This document shows positions 30,536-39,350 of a stretch of 64,000 nucleotides of DNA, in pieces. The translations under genes and the position numbers were made by a program. The stretch spans positions 1 to 64,000 of the forward strand of contig NZ_VDGT01000005.1 in assembly GCF_006335015.1 (NCBI RefSeq), written 5' to 3'. The notes beneath the pieces were generated by a model. The model saw only the letters and a list, made by a program, of their open reading frames with translations. It had not been told where the DNA came from and ran no database searches. The DNA is from Streptomyces sedi. GTDB taxonomy: Bacteria > Actinomycetota > Actinomycetes > Streptomycetales > Streptomycetaceae. The stretch's first letter is position 1, and each line of letters opens with the position of its first letter.

Positions 30536-32530
30536 TCAGGTCGACAGGCCCAACGGCTCCACCCCCGGAGGGACAAAGCCGAACGCCCTCGCGTAGAGCG
30601 CCAGTTCCGCCTCCAGCACCCGTTCCACCGTCTCCGCCCTGCGGAACCCGTGGCCCTCGCCCGCGAAGCTCAGATAGGCGTGCGGCACCCCTCGCCCCGC
30701 GACGGCCGCCAGCAGCGCCTCGGCCTGTTCCGGCGGGCAGATCACGTCGTCCAGGCCCTGGAGCAGCACGAACGGGGCCACGATCCGCTCGGCCCTGAAG
30801 ATCGGGGACCGCTCGCGGTAGCGTTCGGGCACCTCGGCCAGCGGGCCGACCAGCGACTCCAGGTAGCGCGACTCGAAGTCGTGCGTGCCGCCGCCGGCCC
30901 AGGAGGCCAGGTCCAGCAGCGGGTAGCTGATCGCGCCCGCCGCGTACAGCCCCGCCGTGCCCGGGTCGCTCAGCGAGGCGGCCGTCGTGTAGCCGCCGGC
31001 GCTGCCGCCCCTGATCGCCAGCCCGGCGGCGCTGCCCTCGGCGACCAGCGCCCGGGCGACCGCGGCGCAGTCCTCGACGTCGACGACGCCCCAACTGCCG
31101 CGCAGCCGCTCGCGGTAGGCGCGACCGTAGCCGGTGGAGCCGCCGTAGTTCACCTCGGCGACGCCGATACCGCGCGAGGTGAAGTAGGCGACCTCCAGGT
31201 CCAGCACCAGCGGCGCGGCCCCGGTGGGCCCGCCGTGCGCCCAGATCACGAACGGCGGCGCCTCGCCGGAGGGGCCGCTGTGGTCGGGGTGGCGCGGCGG
31301 ATGGATGTGGGCGTGCACCTCGCGCCCGTCGGGCCCGGTGAAGACCCGCGCCTCGGGTTCGGGCAGATAGCGGGGGTCGACCCGGTCGCGGTGGCGCTCG
31401 GCCAGCACCCGGCAGTGCCCGGTCGCGGTGTCCAGCGCGACCACCTCGGGGTGGCGCGTCGGGCCGGCGGCGATGCCGACGACGGACTCGCCCGAGACGG
31501 CCAGCGTCGGCGCCCATTCCGTCCACGGCCCGACCGCGTCGGCCAACTCCCCCGTGGTCGGGTCGAGTACGGCCAGCCGCGCGGCGCCGACGCCGTGCAG
31601 CACGGCGAGCGTGCCGTGCGGGAGCGGGGCCATCCAGCCGGAGCCGACCTTCCACAGCGGTCCGGCGAACTCCTCGGCGCGCCCGCAGAGTCGGACGGCC
31701 GAGCCGGTGGCAGGGTCCAGGCGGTAGGGCTGCCACCAGCCCTCGCGGTCGCTCAGCGCGAGCAGCGTTCCGTCGCCGTCCCACTCGACCTGGGCCACCG
31801 ACTCCGTCGGCCCGCCCATCGCCGCCCGCGGCCGGCCGGGTCGGCCCTCCGCGTCCACGTCGGCGACCAGCAACTCGGTGCCGTCCCAGGGCATTCGGGG
31901 GTGGTCCCAGGCGAGCCACGCCAGCCGCGTGCCGTCGGGCGACAGCCTGGGCCCCGTGACGAAGCGGTGCGCGTCGTCCGTCAACTCCCGTATGGCGGAA
32001 CGGTTCTCGGCCGCCGAGCCGTCGAGGGGCACCGCGACGAGCAGCCGTCGCACCTCGCTCGGGCCCTCGCCGGTGAACTCCTCCAGCACGCACCAGACCT
32101 CGCCGCGCTCCGGCAGCACCAGCGGGTCGCACCAGCGCCGCCCGCCGCCGATCTCCGAGACGGGCGTCAACGGCCGGGGCACACCGTCCCCTTCGGGTTC
32201 GACAACATGCAGCCGCTGGTCGGCGAAGTCGGTGAAGACCACCAGCGGCCCGTCCTCGGCGCGGGCCGCCCCGGCCCAGGGCCGGCCGCCGTACTCGTGC
32301 ACCCGGTTGCGCACGTTCCACGGCGCGGGCAGCACGTCGACCGGCTCCCGGTCGCCCGGGCGCAGCCTCAGCAGGGCGCGGCGTCCGCCCTCGGCGGGCC
32401 GGGGCGCGGTCCACCAGACCTCGTCGCCGATGACGCCCAGCGCGTCGGGGCTTCCGTCGCGCGCGGCGACCAGCGCCGCGTCGACGGGTGAGGGCCAACT
32501 TCCGTACGGTGCTTGCGGCATGGGAGACAT
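30536..32530 (-). CDS. S9-family prolyl oligopeptidase-type peptidase
   Basis: 664 residues. A seven-bladed propeller-like N-terminal region (repeated DPATG/LSPDG turns, about 1-400) precedes an alpha/beta-hydrolase domain with the nucleophile in RGGSAGGYTTAASLSD, Asp in LLQGLDDVICPPEQAEAL and His in FAGEGHGFRRAE, plus the oxyanion stretch VIWAHGGPTGA. It cleaves peptides or acyl-amino acids in the cytosol. No signal peptide is present. It follows the M20 and M55 peptidase genes on the same strand. Confidence 0.92.
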   Translation of the reverse strand: MSPMPQAPYGSWPSPVDAALVAARDGSPDALGVIGDEVWWTAPRPAEGGRRALLRLRPGDREPVDVLPAPWNVRNRVHEYGGRPWAGAARAEDGPLVVFTDFADQRLHVVEPEGDGVPRPLTPVSEIGGGRRWCDPLVLPERGEVWCVLEEFTGEGPSEVRRLLVAVPLDGSAAENRSAIRELTDDAHRFVTGPRLSPDGTRLAWLAWDHPRMPWDGTELLVADVDAEGRPGRPRAAMGGPTESVAQVEWDGDGTLLALSDREGWWQPYRLDPATGSAVRLCGRAEEFAGPLWKVGSGWMAPLPHGTLAVLHGVGAARLAVLDPTTGELADAVGPWTEWAPTLAVSGESVVGIAAGPTRHPEVVALDTATGHCRVLAERHRDRVDPRYLPEPEARVFTGPDGREVHAHIHPPRHPDHSGPSGEAPPFVIWAHGGPTGAAPLVLDLEVAYFTSRGIGVAEVNYGGSTGYGRAYRERLRGSWGVVDVEDCAAVARALVAEGSAAGLAIRGGSAGGYTTAASLSDPGTAGLYAAGAISYPLLDLASWAGGGTHDFESRYLESLVGPLAEVPERYRERSPIFRAERIVAPFVLLQGLDDVICPPEQAEALLAAVAGRGVPHAYLSFAGEGHGFRRAETVERVLEAELALYARAFGFVPPGVEPLGLST

Positions 32531-32583
32531 CCTCGTCGTTGTGCGGAGGAACCGGCCAGGGAACGGCGCGCGTTGACGGGGTG

Positions 32584-33981
32584 TCAGAGGGACCGGATCG
32601 CCCGGTCCAGCACGCGGACCCCGAAGTGCAGCGCGGAGACCGGCACCCGTTCGTCGACGCCGTGGAACATCGCCTGGTAGTCGAAGCCCTCGGGGAGCCG
32701 CAGCGGCATGAAGCCGTAGTTCTCGACGCCGAGTCGGGAGAACTGCTTGGCGTCCGTGCCGCCCGACATGCAGTAGGGCACCACGTGCGCCTCGGGGTCG
32801 AAGTGCAGCAGCGCCTCCCGCAGCGCCCGGTAGGTGGGCGCCGCGACCGGGGCCTGGAGCGGGATCTCGTGGTGCAGGAAGTCCCAGTCGACGTCCTCGC
32901 CGGTGAGTTGGTCCAGCGTGGCGGCGAACTCCCGCTCTGTGCCCGGGAGTACGCGGCCGTCCACATGGGCCGAGGCGCTGCCGGGGATCACGTTGACCTT
33001 GTAACCGGCGTCCAGCATCGTCGGGTTGGTGCTGTTGCGCACGGTGTTGGCGACCAGCGCCGCTGCCGGGCCGATCCGTTCCAGCAGCGCGTCGACGGAG
33101 CGGGCGAGCCGCTCGGGGTCGGGATCGGCGAGGTCGGGCAGCGGCACGTCGTGCAGGGCGGCCAGCTCGGTGAGCCCGGCGCGGACGGTCTCCGTCAGCC
33201 GCACGGGCCAGCGGTGCTCACCGATCCGGGTGACGGCCGAGGTGAGGCGGGTGACGGCGTTCTCCCCGTTGATCTTGGAGCCGTGTCCCGCGCGCCCCTT
33301 GGCGGTCAGCGTCATCCACGCGGTGCCGCGCTCCCCGGCGGCCAGCGGGTAGATCCGGCGGCCGTCCCCCGGGTGGAAGGTGAACGCGCCCGACTCGCCG
33401 ATGGACTCGGTGCACCCGGCGAAGAGGTCGGCGTGCTGGTCGGCCAGGAACCCGGAGCCGTAGGCGGCGGTGTCCTCCTCGTCGGCGGTGAACGCCAGCA
33501 CCACCGGGCGCCTCGGTCGCACGCCGGCGCGCGCCCAGGCGCGCACCAGCGCGAGCACCATGGCGTCGGCGTCCTTCATGTCGACCGCGCCCCTGCCCCA
33601 GACCACGCCGTCGCTGACCTCGCCGGAGAACGGGTGGACCCGCCACTCGTCGGGGTCGGCCGGCACCACGTCGAGGTGCCCGTGGACCAGCAGCGCGTCC
33701 GCCTCCGGGTCGGTGCCCTCGATCCTGGCCACCACGTTGGTGCGGCCCTGGCTCTTCTCCAGCAGCAGCGGGTCGAGCCCGGCCTCGGCGAGCCGCTCGG
33801 CGACATACTCGGCGGCCGGCCGTTCGTGCCCCTCGCCGCCGCCCCTGTTGGTGGTGTCCATCCGGATCAGCTCGGAGGTGAAGCGGACCACCTCCTCCAG
33901 CGCGGTCGCGTCCACCGGTCCGGCGCCCTGGGCGGGCGCGGCCGGGTCGGGGTGGTCAGCCCTGTCGGGGTGGTCAGCCAT
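32584..33981 (-). CDS. M20/M25/M40-family metallopeptidase
   Basis: 465 residues. Di-zinc ligands appear in LLVHGHLDVVPADPDEWR, VWGRGAVDMKDADAM, AFTADEEDTAAYGSG and ESGAFTF, with the last histidine in MFHGVDERVPV. A dimerisation domain is inserted at about 215-330. The family removes N-terminal residues or splits dipeptides and N-acyl amino acids. ATG 33981 lies 8 bases inside the M55 gene, indicating cotranslation. Confidence 0.92.
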   Translation of the reverse strand: MADHPDRADHPDPAAPAQGAGPVDATALEEVVRFTSELIRMDTTNRGGGEGHERPAAEYVAERLAEAGLDPLLLEKSQGRTNVVARIEGTDPEADALLVHGHLDVVPADPDEWRVHPFSGEVSDGVVWGRGAVDMKDADAMVLALVRAWARAGVRPRRPVVLAFTADEEDTAAYGSGFLADQHADLFAGCTESIGESGAFTFHPGDGRRIYPLAAGERGTAWMTLTAKGRAGHGSKINGENAVTRLTSAVTRIGEHRWPVRLTETVRAGLTELAALHDVPLPDLADPDPERLARSVDALLERIGPAAALVANTVRNSTNPTMLDAGYKVNVIPGSASAHVDGRVLPGTEREFAATLDQLTGEDVDWDFLHHEIPLQAPVAAPTYRALREALLHFDPEAHVVPYCMSGGTDAKQFSRLGVENYGFMPLRLPEGFDYQAMFHGVDERVPVSALHFGVRVLDRAIRSL

Positions 33982-34810
33982 ACCATTCCTCCACTGCGGC
34001 GGACACCATGGTGGTGACCGTCTTGAAGCACCGGATTCCCTCGTACATGGTCGACGCGGTGTAGGCGACGCGCCGTTCGCCGGTCTGCTCGACGCCGGGC
34101 ACCAGGGCGGCGGCGCCCGCGAGTTGGGCGGCGTCGAAGTCGATCTCGACGCGGCGCGGCGTCGGCCCCGCCGGCGCGTGCCGCACCGCGAGGGCGGCGG
34201 CCCTGGTCGCGCCCTCGGTGATGTCGGCGGCGGTCCTGGTCGGCGTGCGGCAGACGGCCGCGTACCGGGAGACATGGTCCTTGACCGCGACGCCCACCGC
34301 CTCGGGCGCGTAGCCCCGGGCGTCCGCGCAGGTCAGGTCGTCGCCGGTGACCAGCACCACGGGGGTGCCGTACTCGGCGGCGACCAGCGAGTTGAGCAGG
34401 CCCTCGCTGGCGCGCACCCCGTCGACGAAGACGCCGGTCAGCGAGTTCCCCAGGTAGGTGTGGGCGAGCACCCCGTCGTCGCCGGCGCCGGTGTGGTAGC
34501 CGACGAACGCGATGCCGTCCACGTCGCCGTGCTGGACGCCCTCGACCATGCTGAGGTCCTTGTGGCGGCCGGTGAGCAGTTGCGCGCGGTCGTCGAGCCG
34601 CTCCAGCAGCAGGTTCCGCATGGTCATGTGCGCCTCGTTGACGAGGACCTCGTCCACGCCCCCGGCGAAGAACCCGGCGATCGCCGCGTTCACGTCCGAG
34701 GTGAGCAGCGGACGGCAGCGCTGCCACTCGGGCGTGCCCGGCAGGCAGTCGGCCGGCCAGGTGACCCCGGTCGCGCCCTCCATGTCGGCCGAGATGAGGA
34801 TCTTGGTCAT
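33974..34810 (-). CDS. M55-family metallopeptidase, D-aminopeptidase DppA-like
   Basis: 278 residues starting MTKILISADMEGATGV, where Asp9 and Glu11 are zinc ligands; histidines in VNEAHMTMRN, VGYHTGAG and LAHTYLGN and glutamate in RASEGLLNSL complete the site seen in Bacillus DppA. DppA frees N-terminal D-amino acids, for example D-Ala from wall peptides. Overlap with the M20 gene suggests joint degradation of D-amino-acid peptides. It starts 12 bases after the XRE regulator stop on the same strand. Confidence 0.92.
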   Translation of the reverse strand: MTKILISADMEGATGVTWPADCLPGTPEWQRCRPLLTSDVNAAIAGFFAGGVDEVLVNEAHMTMRNLLLERLDDRAQLLTGRHKDLSMVEGVQHGDVDGIAFVGYHTGAGDDGVLAHTYLGNSLTGVFVDGVRASEGLLNSLVAAEYGTPVVLVTGDDLTCADARGYAPEAVGVAVKDHVSRYAAVCRTPTRTAADITEGATRAAALAVRHAPAGPTPRRVEIDFDAAQLAGAAALVPGVEQTGERRVAYTASTMYEGIRCFKTVTTMVSAAVEEWYG

Positions 34811-34821
34811 GGGGGGAGACG

Positions 34822-35739
34822 TTACCTCCGGGCGGGGTCGCCAGCCAGGCCCCGGACACCGTCCGGTGCGCCGTTCACCTCCTCGGCGAGGCGGCGCAGC
34901 GCGGCGCCGGCGGGGCCGGCCGGGTCGGCGCTGAAGACGTGGAGCTGCTGGCCCGGCCGGCCGTCCAGCGGCGGCACGTGGAGCGTGGCGTAGTCGAGGT
35001 CGAGGACGCCGACCAGCGGGTGTCCGAACCGCTTGGCCCCCGCCCCGCACATCCGCACCTCGCCGTCCGCCCAGAGCCGGCCGAACTCCTCGCTTCCCTC
35101 GCTCAACTCCCCGATGAGGGCGATCAGTCGGGGATCGTCGGGGTAGCGGCCCACGGCGTGGCGCAGCAGGGCGACGATCTCGCGCCGGCGCTCGTCGAGG
35201 TCGAGGAAGGCCGTGCCGGCGCCCCCGTCCAGGAAGAGGTGGCGCGCCTGGTTGCGGTCCCGTCCTTCCGGGTCGTCCAGGCCGCCGAAGAGGACGCCGC
35301 CCAGCCGGTTCCAGGCCAGCAGGTCGAGCCGCTCGTCCTGCACGACGGCCGGCAGGCACGGCATCCCGTCCAGGACCCGGCGCAGCTCGGCGCTGATCGG
35401 CTCGGGCGGCGAGGGCGGCGGGGGGACCTCGGCGGCCACCGGGCGCGGGGGGCGGGCCAGGAGGTCCAGGTGGGCGCGCTCGACCGCGTTCAGCCGCAGG
35501 GCCCGGGCCAGCGCCTGGAGCACCTCGGCCGACGGCTGGTTGGCCCTGCCCTGTTCCAGCCGCACGTAGTAGTCCACGCTGATCCCGGCGAGCCGCGCCA
35601 GCTCCTCGCGGCGCAGCCCGCGCACCCGGCGACGGGGACCGGGGTCCACCCCGACGCTCTCCGGCGCCAGGCGTCCGCGTCGGGCGCGTAGGAACGCTCC
35701 CAGTCCCCGTCCGCCGTCCCGTACCGCCTCCGTCGTCAT
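34822..35739 (-). CDS. XRE-type helix-turn-helix regulator with MmyB-like ligand domain
   Basis: 305 residues. The N-terminal HTH at about 12-95 holds RRVRGLRREELARLAGISVDYYVRLEQGRANQPSAEVL, a form very common in Streptomyces, and the C-terminal MmyB-like PAS domain contains LDLLAWNRLGGVLFG and VRMCGAGAKRFGHPLVG. ATG 35739 follows TGGAGGG. It is divergent from the quinone-reductase gene at 35852 with a 112-base shared promoter region, the usual arrangement for a regulator and its reductase target. It also starts the leftward series leading into the peptidase genes. Confidence 0.9.
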   Translation of the reverse strand: MTTEAVRDGGRGLGAFLRARRGRLAPESVGVDPGPRRRVRGLRREELARLAGISVDYYVRLEQGRANQPSAEVLQALARALRLNAVERAHLDLLARPPRPVAAEVPPPPSPPEPISAELRRVLDGMPCLPAVVQDERLDLLAWNRLGGVLFGGLDDPEGRDRNQARHLFLDGGAGTAFLDLDERRREIVALLRHAVGRYPDDPRLIALIGELSEGSEEFGRLWADGEVRMCGAGAKRFGHPLVGVLDLDYATLHVPPLDGRPGQQLHVFSADPAGPAGAALRRLAEEVNGAPDGVRGLAGDPARR

Positions 35740-35851
35740 CCCTCCAGTATGCGGCGCGCCGTGAGGGTGGTCCTCGTGGTACCGGGAAGGCGGGTCCTCC
35801 GGTTGGACGGGGTACTGGCTACGCCCGTCGCGGGCTGCGAGAACTGTGGTC

Positions 35852-36661
35852 ATGAACGGCATGACCGAATCGAAGGAACCGACCACACGCACCGCCGAGG
35901 GCGGCCGGCGGGTGCTGATCGTCAGCGCGCACCCGGACCCGCGCTCGCTGACCGCCTCGCTGACGGGCTTCGCCGCGGACGAACTGCGTGCCGCGGGGCA
36001 CGAGGTGGAGATCTCCGACCTGTACGCGATGAAGTGGAGGGCGGTCACCGACGCCGACGACTACCCCGAACACCCGGCCGGCGCCCGGCTCGACGTGGCA
36101 GCCGCGTCGCAACACGCCTACGAGAACGGGTCGTTGACCGCCGATGTGCGGGCCGAGCAGGAGCGGCTGCTCCGGGCGGACGCGGTGATCCTCCAGTTCC
36201 CGCTCTGGTGGTTCTCGGTACCGGCCATCCTCAAGGGCTGGCTGGACCGCGTCCTCAGTGGCGGCTTCGCCTACGGGGACGGCGTGCCGCAGTACCGGGA
36301 CGGGCTGCTGTCGGGCCGTCGGCTGCTGCTGTCGGTCACCCACGGGGCGACCGCTTCCGCGCTGGGGGCACGCGGCGCGCACGGGCCGCTGACGGATCTG
36401 CTCTTCCCGCTCCAGCACGGGGTGTTCTTCTTCACCGGCATGTCGGTGCTGGAGACGTTCGCGGTCGCCGACACGGCGAACCTGGAGGAGGAGGGCTACC
36501 GGGCGGCGACAACCGCGTACCGGGAGCGGCTGGCCGGGCTCTTCACCGAGGAGCCGCTGCCCTACCGGCGGCTGTCGGACGAGGAGTACACCAGGACCAT
36601 GGAGCTGAAGTCCGGGCGTGAGCGTCCCGGCACGACCGGCTTCGCCCTGCACCTGGCCTGA
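35852..36661 (+). CDS. NAD(P)H:quinone oxidoreductase, flavodoxin-like fold
   Basis: 269 residues. LIVSAHPDPRSLTASLTGF binds the FMN/FAD phosphate, and LRADAVILQFPLWWFSVPAILKGWLDRVLSGGFAYG is the hallmark of the NQO1/KefF/MdaB family. It reduces quinones by two electrons. The start may be GTG 35846, ATG 35852 or ATG 35861. It is divergent from the XRE regulator, which probably controls it. A second member of this family is at 41721. Confidence 0.9.
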   Translation: MNGMTESKEPTTRTAEGGRRVLIVSAHPDPRSLTASLTGFAADELRAAGHEVEISDLYAMKWRAVTDADDYPEHPAGARLDVAAASQHAYENGSLTADVRAEQERLLRADAVILQFPLWWFSVPAILKGWLDRVLSGGFAYGDGVPQYRDGLLSGRRLLLSVTHGATASALGARGAHGPLTDLLFPLQHGVFFFTGMSVLETFAVADTANLEEEGYRAATTAYRERLAGLFTEEPLPYRRLSDEEYTRTMELKSGRERPGTTGFALHLA

Positions 36662-36676
36662 CCCCTCCCGCAGGGA

Positions 36677-36708
36677 GGCGGGGCGGGCCCGTGCGGGCCC
36701 GCCCCGCC
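36677..36708. terminator. Bidirectional hairpin terminator
   Basis: GGCGGGGCGGGCCC and GGGCCCGCCCCGCC form a perfect 14-bp stem around GTGC between the convergent quinone-reductase and SRPBCC genes. Confidence 0.75.
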
Positions 36709-36714
36709 GTCGCG

Positions 36715-37176
36715 TCAGGAGGACTTGGCCTCCTGCTCGACCTCGGCGGCCAGGTTCTCCAGCAGCCGCTCGTAGACGCCCTTGAGGACCCGCGGCGCGA
36801 AGAGCCGCTCGAAGAACCCGCCGATCCCACCGGAGCCCTCCCAGACCGTGCGGACCGTCGCGCGGCAACGGTCGTCGCCGCCGTCGGGGGTGACGGTCCA
36901 GGTGGTCACCAGCGTGGACTGACGGTCCGTCTCGACCAGGGTGCGCTCCTCCGGTTCGCTGATGTCGACCAGGCAGTCGCGCACGCGCTTCTTGGTGGCG
37001 TGCAGCTTCATGGCGACCACGGTGCCGGCGCCGCTGCCGCCCTCCCTGACCTCGTAGTCGGTGAACTCCTCGGGCAGCAGCCTCGGATGGGTCTCCCGGT
37101 AGTCCGCGAGCGCCGCGTACACCTCCTCCGGCCTGGCCGCGATATCCCGCGCCGCCTCGACCTCGATCTGCGCCAT
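36715..37176 (-). CDS. SRPBCC-family (polyketide cyclase/dehydrase-like) protein
   Basis: 153 residues with the START/SRPBCC layout: IEVEAARDIAARPEEVYAALADY, then VREGGSGAGTVVAMKLHA and WEGSGGIGGFFERLFAPRVLKGVYERLLENLAAEVE as the C-terminal helix. These proteins bind hydrophobic ligands; function unknown. ATG 37176 is preferred, with GGGGAG upstream; GTG 37185 is in frame. It is divergent from the Clp-N gene across a 190-base region carrying two palindromes. Confidence 0.85.
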   Translation of the reverse strand: MAQIEVEAARDIAARPEEVYAALADYRETHPRLLPEEFTDYEVREGGSGAGTVVAMKLHATKKRVRDCLVDISEPEERTLVETDRQSTLVTTWTVTPDGGDDRCRATVRTVWEGSGGIGGFFERLFAPRVLKGVYERLLENLAAEVEQEAKSS

Positions 37177-37316
37177 GGTCCACACTCCCCTGCCTCGTCG
37201 CGGCCCCGTGGGTGGGACCTACCCACAGGGAGCCTTCCACCTCGCTCAGCGTCACTCGAACCGGGGTGGTTCCTTTCCACGTTCGACGGCGACGTTCGAC
37301 GGTCGCCCGGAACGAG

Positions 37317-37364
37317 GTGTCAACCGGCGGTTGACACCGCCCGAGTGTCAACCTAAGGTTGACA
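37317..37364 (+). promoter_or_regulatory. Twin palindromic operators before the Clp-N/HTH gene
   Basis: Two perfect palindromes share the core TGTCAACC-N3-GGTTGACA: 37317-37337 (GTGTCAACCGGCGGTTGACAC) within one base of 9-3-9 symmetry, and 37346-37364 (TGTCAACCTAAGGTTGACA). Centres are 28 bp apart and the second ends 3 bases before the ATG. Both contain a TTGACA that could be a -35. Confidence 0.8.
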
Positions 37365-37366
37365 GC

Positions 37367-38113
37367 ATGACGGAAGCCAGCCGACCGGCACCGCCGGTCC
37401 GCCTCGACGATCTGATCGGGGCCATCAAGAAGAGCCACACCGACGCGCTCGACCAACTCGCCGACGCGGTCATCGCCGCCGACCACCTCGGTGAGCTCGC
37501 CGACCACCTGATCGGCCACTTCGTCGACCAGGCCAGGCGCTCCGGGGCCTCCTGGACCGAGATCGGCCAGAGCATGGGCGTGACCCGGCAGGCCGCCCAG
37601 AAGCGCTTCGTCCCCAAGGCGCCGGCGGGCGCCGAGGGGGGCGGGGCGGACGCGGGCGAGGGGTTCGCCCGCTACACACCGCGCGCCAAGAACGTGGTGA
37701 TGGCGGCGCACGAGGCGGCGAAGGACGCGTCGAACGCGGAGGTCACCCCGGCGCACCTGGTGCTGGGGCTGATCTCGGAGCCGCAGGGCATCGGCGCCGC
37801 CGTGCTCGTCGACCAGGGCGTGACGCTGGAGGCGGTGCGGGAGGCCGCGCGGGGGGCGCTGCCCGCCCCGGTCGAGGAACCGCCCTCACTCGTGCCGTAC
37901 GACGCGGGCGCCCGCAAGGTGCTGGAGCTGACCTTCCGTCAGGCGCTGCGCCTGGGCACCCACCACGTCGGCACCGAGCACCTGCTGCTGGCGCAGCTGG
38001 ACTTCGAGGACGGCTCGGGGCCGCTGAGCGACCTCGGCATCGACAAGTCGACTGCGGAGGACCGGATCCGACGCACGCTGGAGCCGCTCACCGGCCAGAC
38101 GCCACAGCCCTGA
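37367..38113 (+). CDS. Clp amino-terminal-domain protein with N-terminal helix-turn-helix
   Basis: 248 residues. Residues about 10-90 form a helical segment with a helix-turn-helix (ASWTEIGQSMGVTRQAAQKRF). Residues about 100-245 are two Clp-N repeats (YTPRAKNVVMAAHEAAKDASNAEVTPAHLVLGLISEP and YDAGARKVLELTFRQALRLGTHHVGTEHLLLAQL), the substrate-adaptor part of ClpA/ClpC. There is no AAA ATPase, so it may be a regulator or a ClpC-competing adaptor. The twin palindromes directly upstream suggest autoregulation. ATG 37367. Confidence 0.88.
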   Translation: MTEASRPAPPVRLDDLIGAIKKSHTDALDQLADAVIAADHLGELADHLIGHFVDQARRSGASWTEIGQSMGVTRQAAQKRFVPKAPAGAEGGGADAGEGFARYTPRAKNVVMAAHEAAKDASNAEVTPAHLVLGLISEPQGIGAAVLVDQGVTLEAVREAARGALPAPVEEPPSLVPYDAGARKVLELTFRQALRLGTHHVGTEHLLLAQLDFEDGSGPLSDLGIDKSTAEDRIRRTLEPLTGQTPQP

Positions 38114-38122
38114 GCACACACC

Positions 38123-39166
38123 TCACAGCAGCGTCAGCTGGGTGACCCCCGGGTCGGGCTCGACAGCCGGCTCGGGGGCCTCGGCGCGCTCGGGGCGCGG
38201 CGAGCGGTGCGCCCCGGCGCGGGCCGGGCCGATGCCGTACTCGGCGGCCAGCTCGTGCACCTGGCCGGTGATCCGCCGCTGGTACCAGCGCGGGGCGTAG
38301 GCGCCGCCCGCGTAGAGCACCTCGTACCGCCGCACCAGCCCCGGGTGGCGCTCGGCGAGCCAGGCCATGAACCACTCGCGCGCGCCCGGCCGCAGATGGA
38401 GCGCCAGCGGCGTCACGGAGGTGGCGCCGGCCGCGGCGATCGCCCGGACGGTGGCGCGCAGTTGGGCGGGCGAGTCGGCGAGATACGGCAGCACGGGGGC
38501 CATCAGCACCGAGCAGGGGATGCCGTGCTCGGCGAGGGTGCGCACGACGTCCAACCGGCGCTCCGGCGCCGGCGTGCCGGGCTCGACCGTCCGCCACAGC
38601 TCGGCGTCGACCAGGCCGACCGAGACGGAGATCCCCACGTCGGTGACGGCGGCGGCCTCCCGAAGCAGCGGCAGGTCGCGCAGGATCAGCGTGCCCTTGG
38701 TGAGGATGGAGAACGGGTTGGCGCGGTCCCGCAGCGCCTCGATGATCCCCGGCATCAACCGGTACCGGCCCTCCGCCCGCTGGTAGCAGTCGACGTTGGT
38801 GCCCATCGCGATGTGGTCGCCGTTCCAGCGCGGCGCCGCCAGCTCCCGGCGCAGCAGCTCGGGGGCGTTCACCTTGACGACGATCTGCGAGTCGAAGCCG
38901 GCGCCGGTGTCCAGGTCGAGATAGCCGTGGGTCCTGCGCGCGAAGCAGTAGACGCAGGCGTGGGTGCAGCCGCGGTAGGGATTGACGGTGTGGGTGAAGG
39001 GCATCCGGGAAGCCCCGGGGACCCGGTTGATGATCGTCCGCGCCCGCACCTCGTGGAAGGTCACCCCGCGGAACTCGGGGGTGTCGATCGTCCGGCTGAC
39101 CACGTCCGTCCCGAAGAGCGCGGACGGCGCGTTCGGCGTTCCCTCGCCCAGCTGGTTCCAGCGCAT
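38123..39166 (-). CDS. Radical SAM protein, Rv2578c family
   Basis: 347 residues. The iron-sulfur motif CxxxCxxC is visible in NPYRGCTHACVYCFARRTH near residue 80, with MRWNQLGEGTPNAPSALF at the start and AMGTNVDCYQRAEGRYRLMPGI in the barrel. The family resembles spore-photoproduct-lyase-like enzymes; its reaction is unknown. The mycobacterial homolog belongs to the LexA regulon, and a LexA-type box lies 29 bases upstream here. ATG 39166 follows GAGGAGG. The Arg/Glu/Pro-rich tail after residue 310 is poorly conserved. Confidence 0.92.
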   Translation of the reverse strand: MRWNQLGEGTPNAPSALFGTDVVSRTIDTPEFRGVTFHEVRARTIINRVPGASRMPFTHTVNPYRGCTHACVYCFARRTHGYLDLDTGAGFDSQIVVKVNAPELLRRELAAPRWNGDHIAMGTNVDCYQRAEGRYRLMPGIIEALRDRANPFSILTKGTLILRDLPLLREAAAVTDVGISVSVGLVDAELWRTVEPGTPAPERRLDVVRTLAEHGIPCSVLMAPVLPYLADSPAQLRATVRAIAAAGATSVTPLALHLRPGAREWFMAWLAERHPGLVRRYEVLYAGGAYAPRWYQRRITGQVHELAAEYGIGPARAGAHRSPRPERAEAPEPAVEPDPGVTQLTLL

Positions 39167-39194
39167 GGTGGCCTCCTCGCCGCGTTCGTACGAA

Positions 39195-39210
39195 TAGAAC
39201 ACAGGTTCGA
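39195..39210 (-). promoter_or_regulatory. LexA (SOS) box of the radical SAM gene
   Basis: TAGAACACAGGTTCGA matches the actinobacterial/Gram-positive SOS consensus TCGAAC-N4-GTTCGA with one mismatch. It is 29-44 bases upstream of the start, and the adjacent GTTCGTACGAA may extend it. Confidence 0.7.
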
Positions 39211-39350
39211 ACGCGGCGTTGTCAAGCCCGCTTTCGAGGGAGATGTCCGACCCGGCCCCCAACTCCCCCGCCTGGCGGTCTCGTTGGCCCGTTCCCCGGC
39301 GGCGGGTAAATCCGTCGACGACCGGCCCCGGGTTCCGGGAGGGTGGCCCC

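Noticed and set aside
30048..32966. Very long minus-strand frame across repeat cluster C and the S9 peptidase
   Set aside because: It is out of frame with the peptidase, whose catalytic motifs fix the true frame. The part over the repeats is a translation of the repeat units, a common source of false Streptomyces genes.
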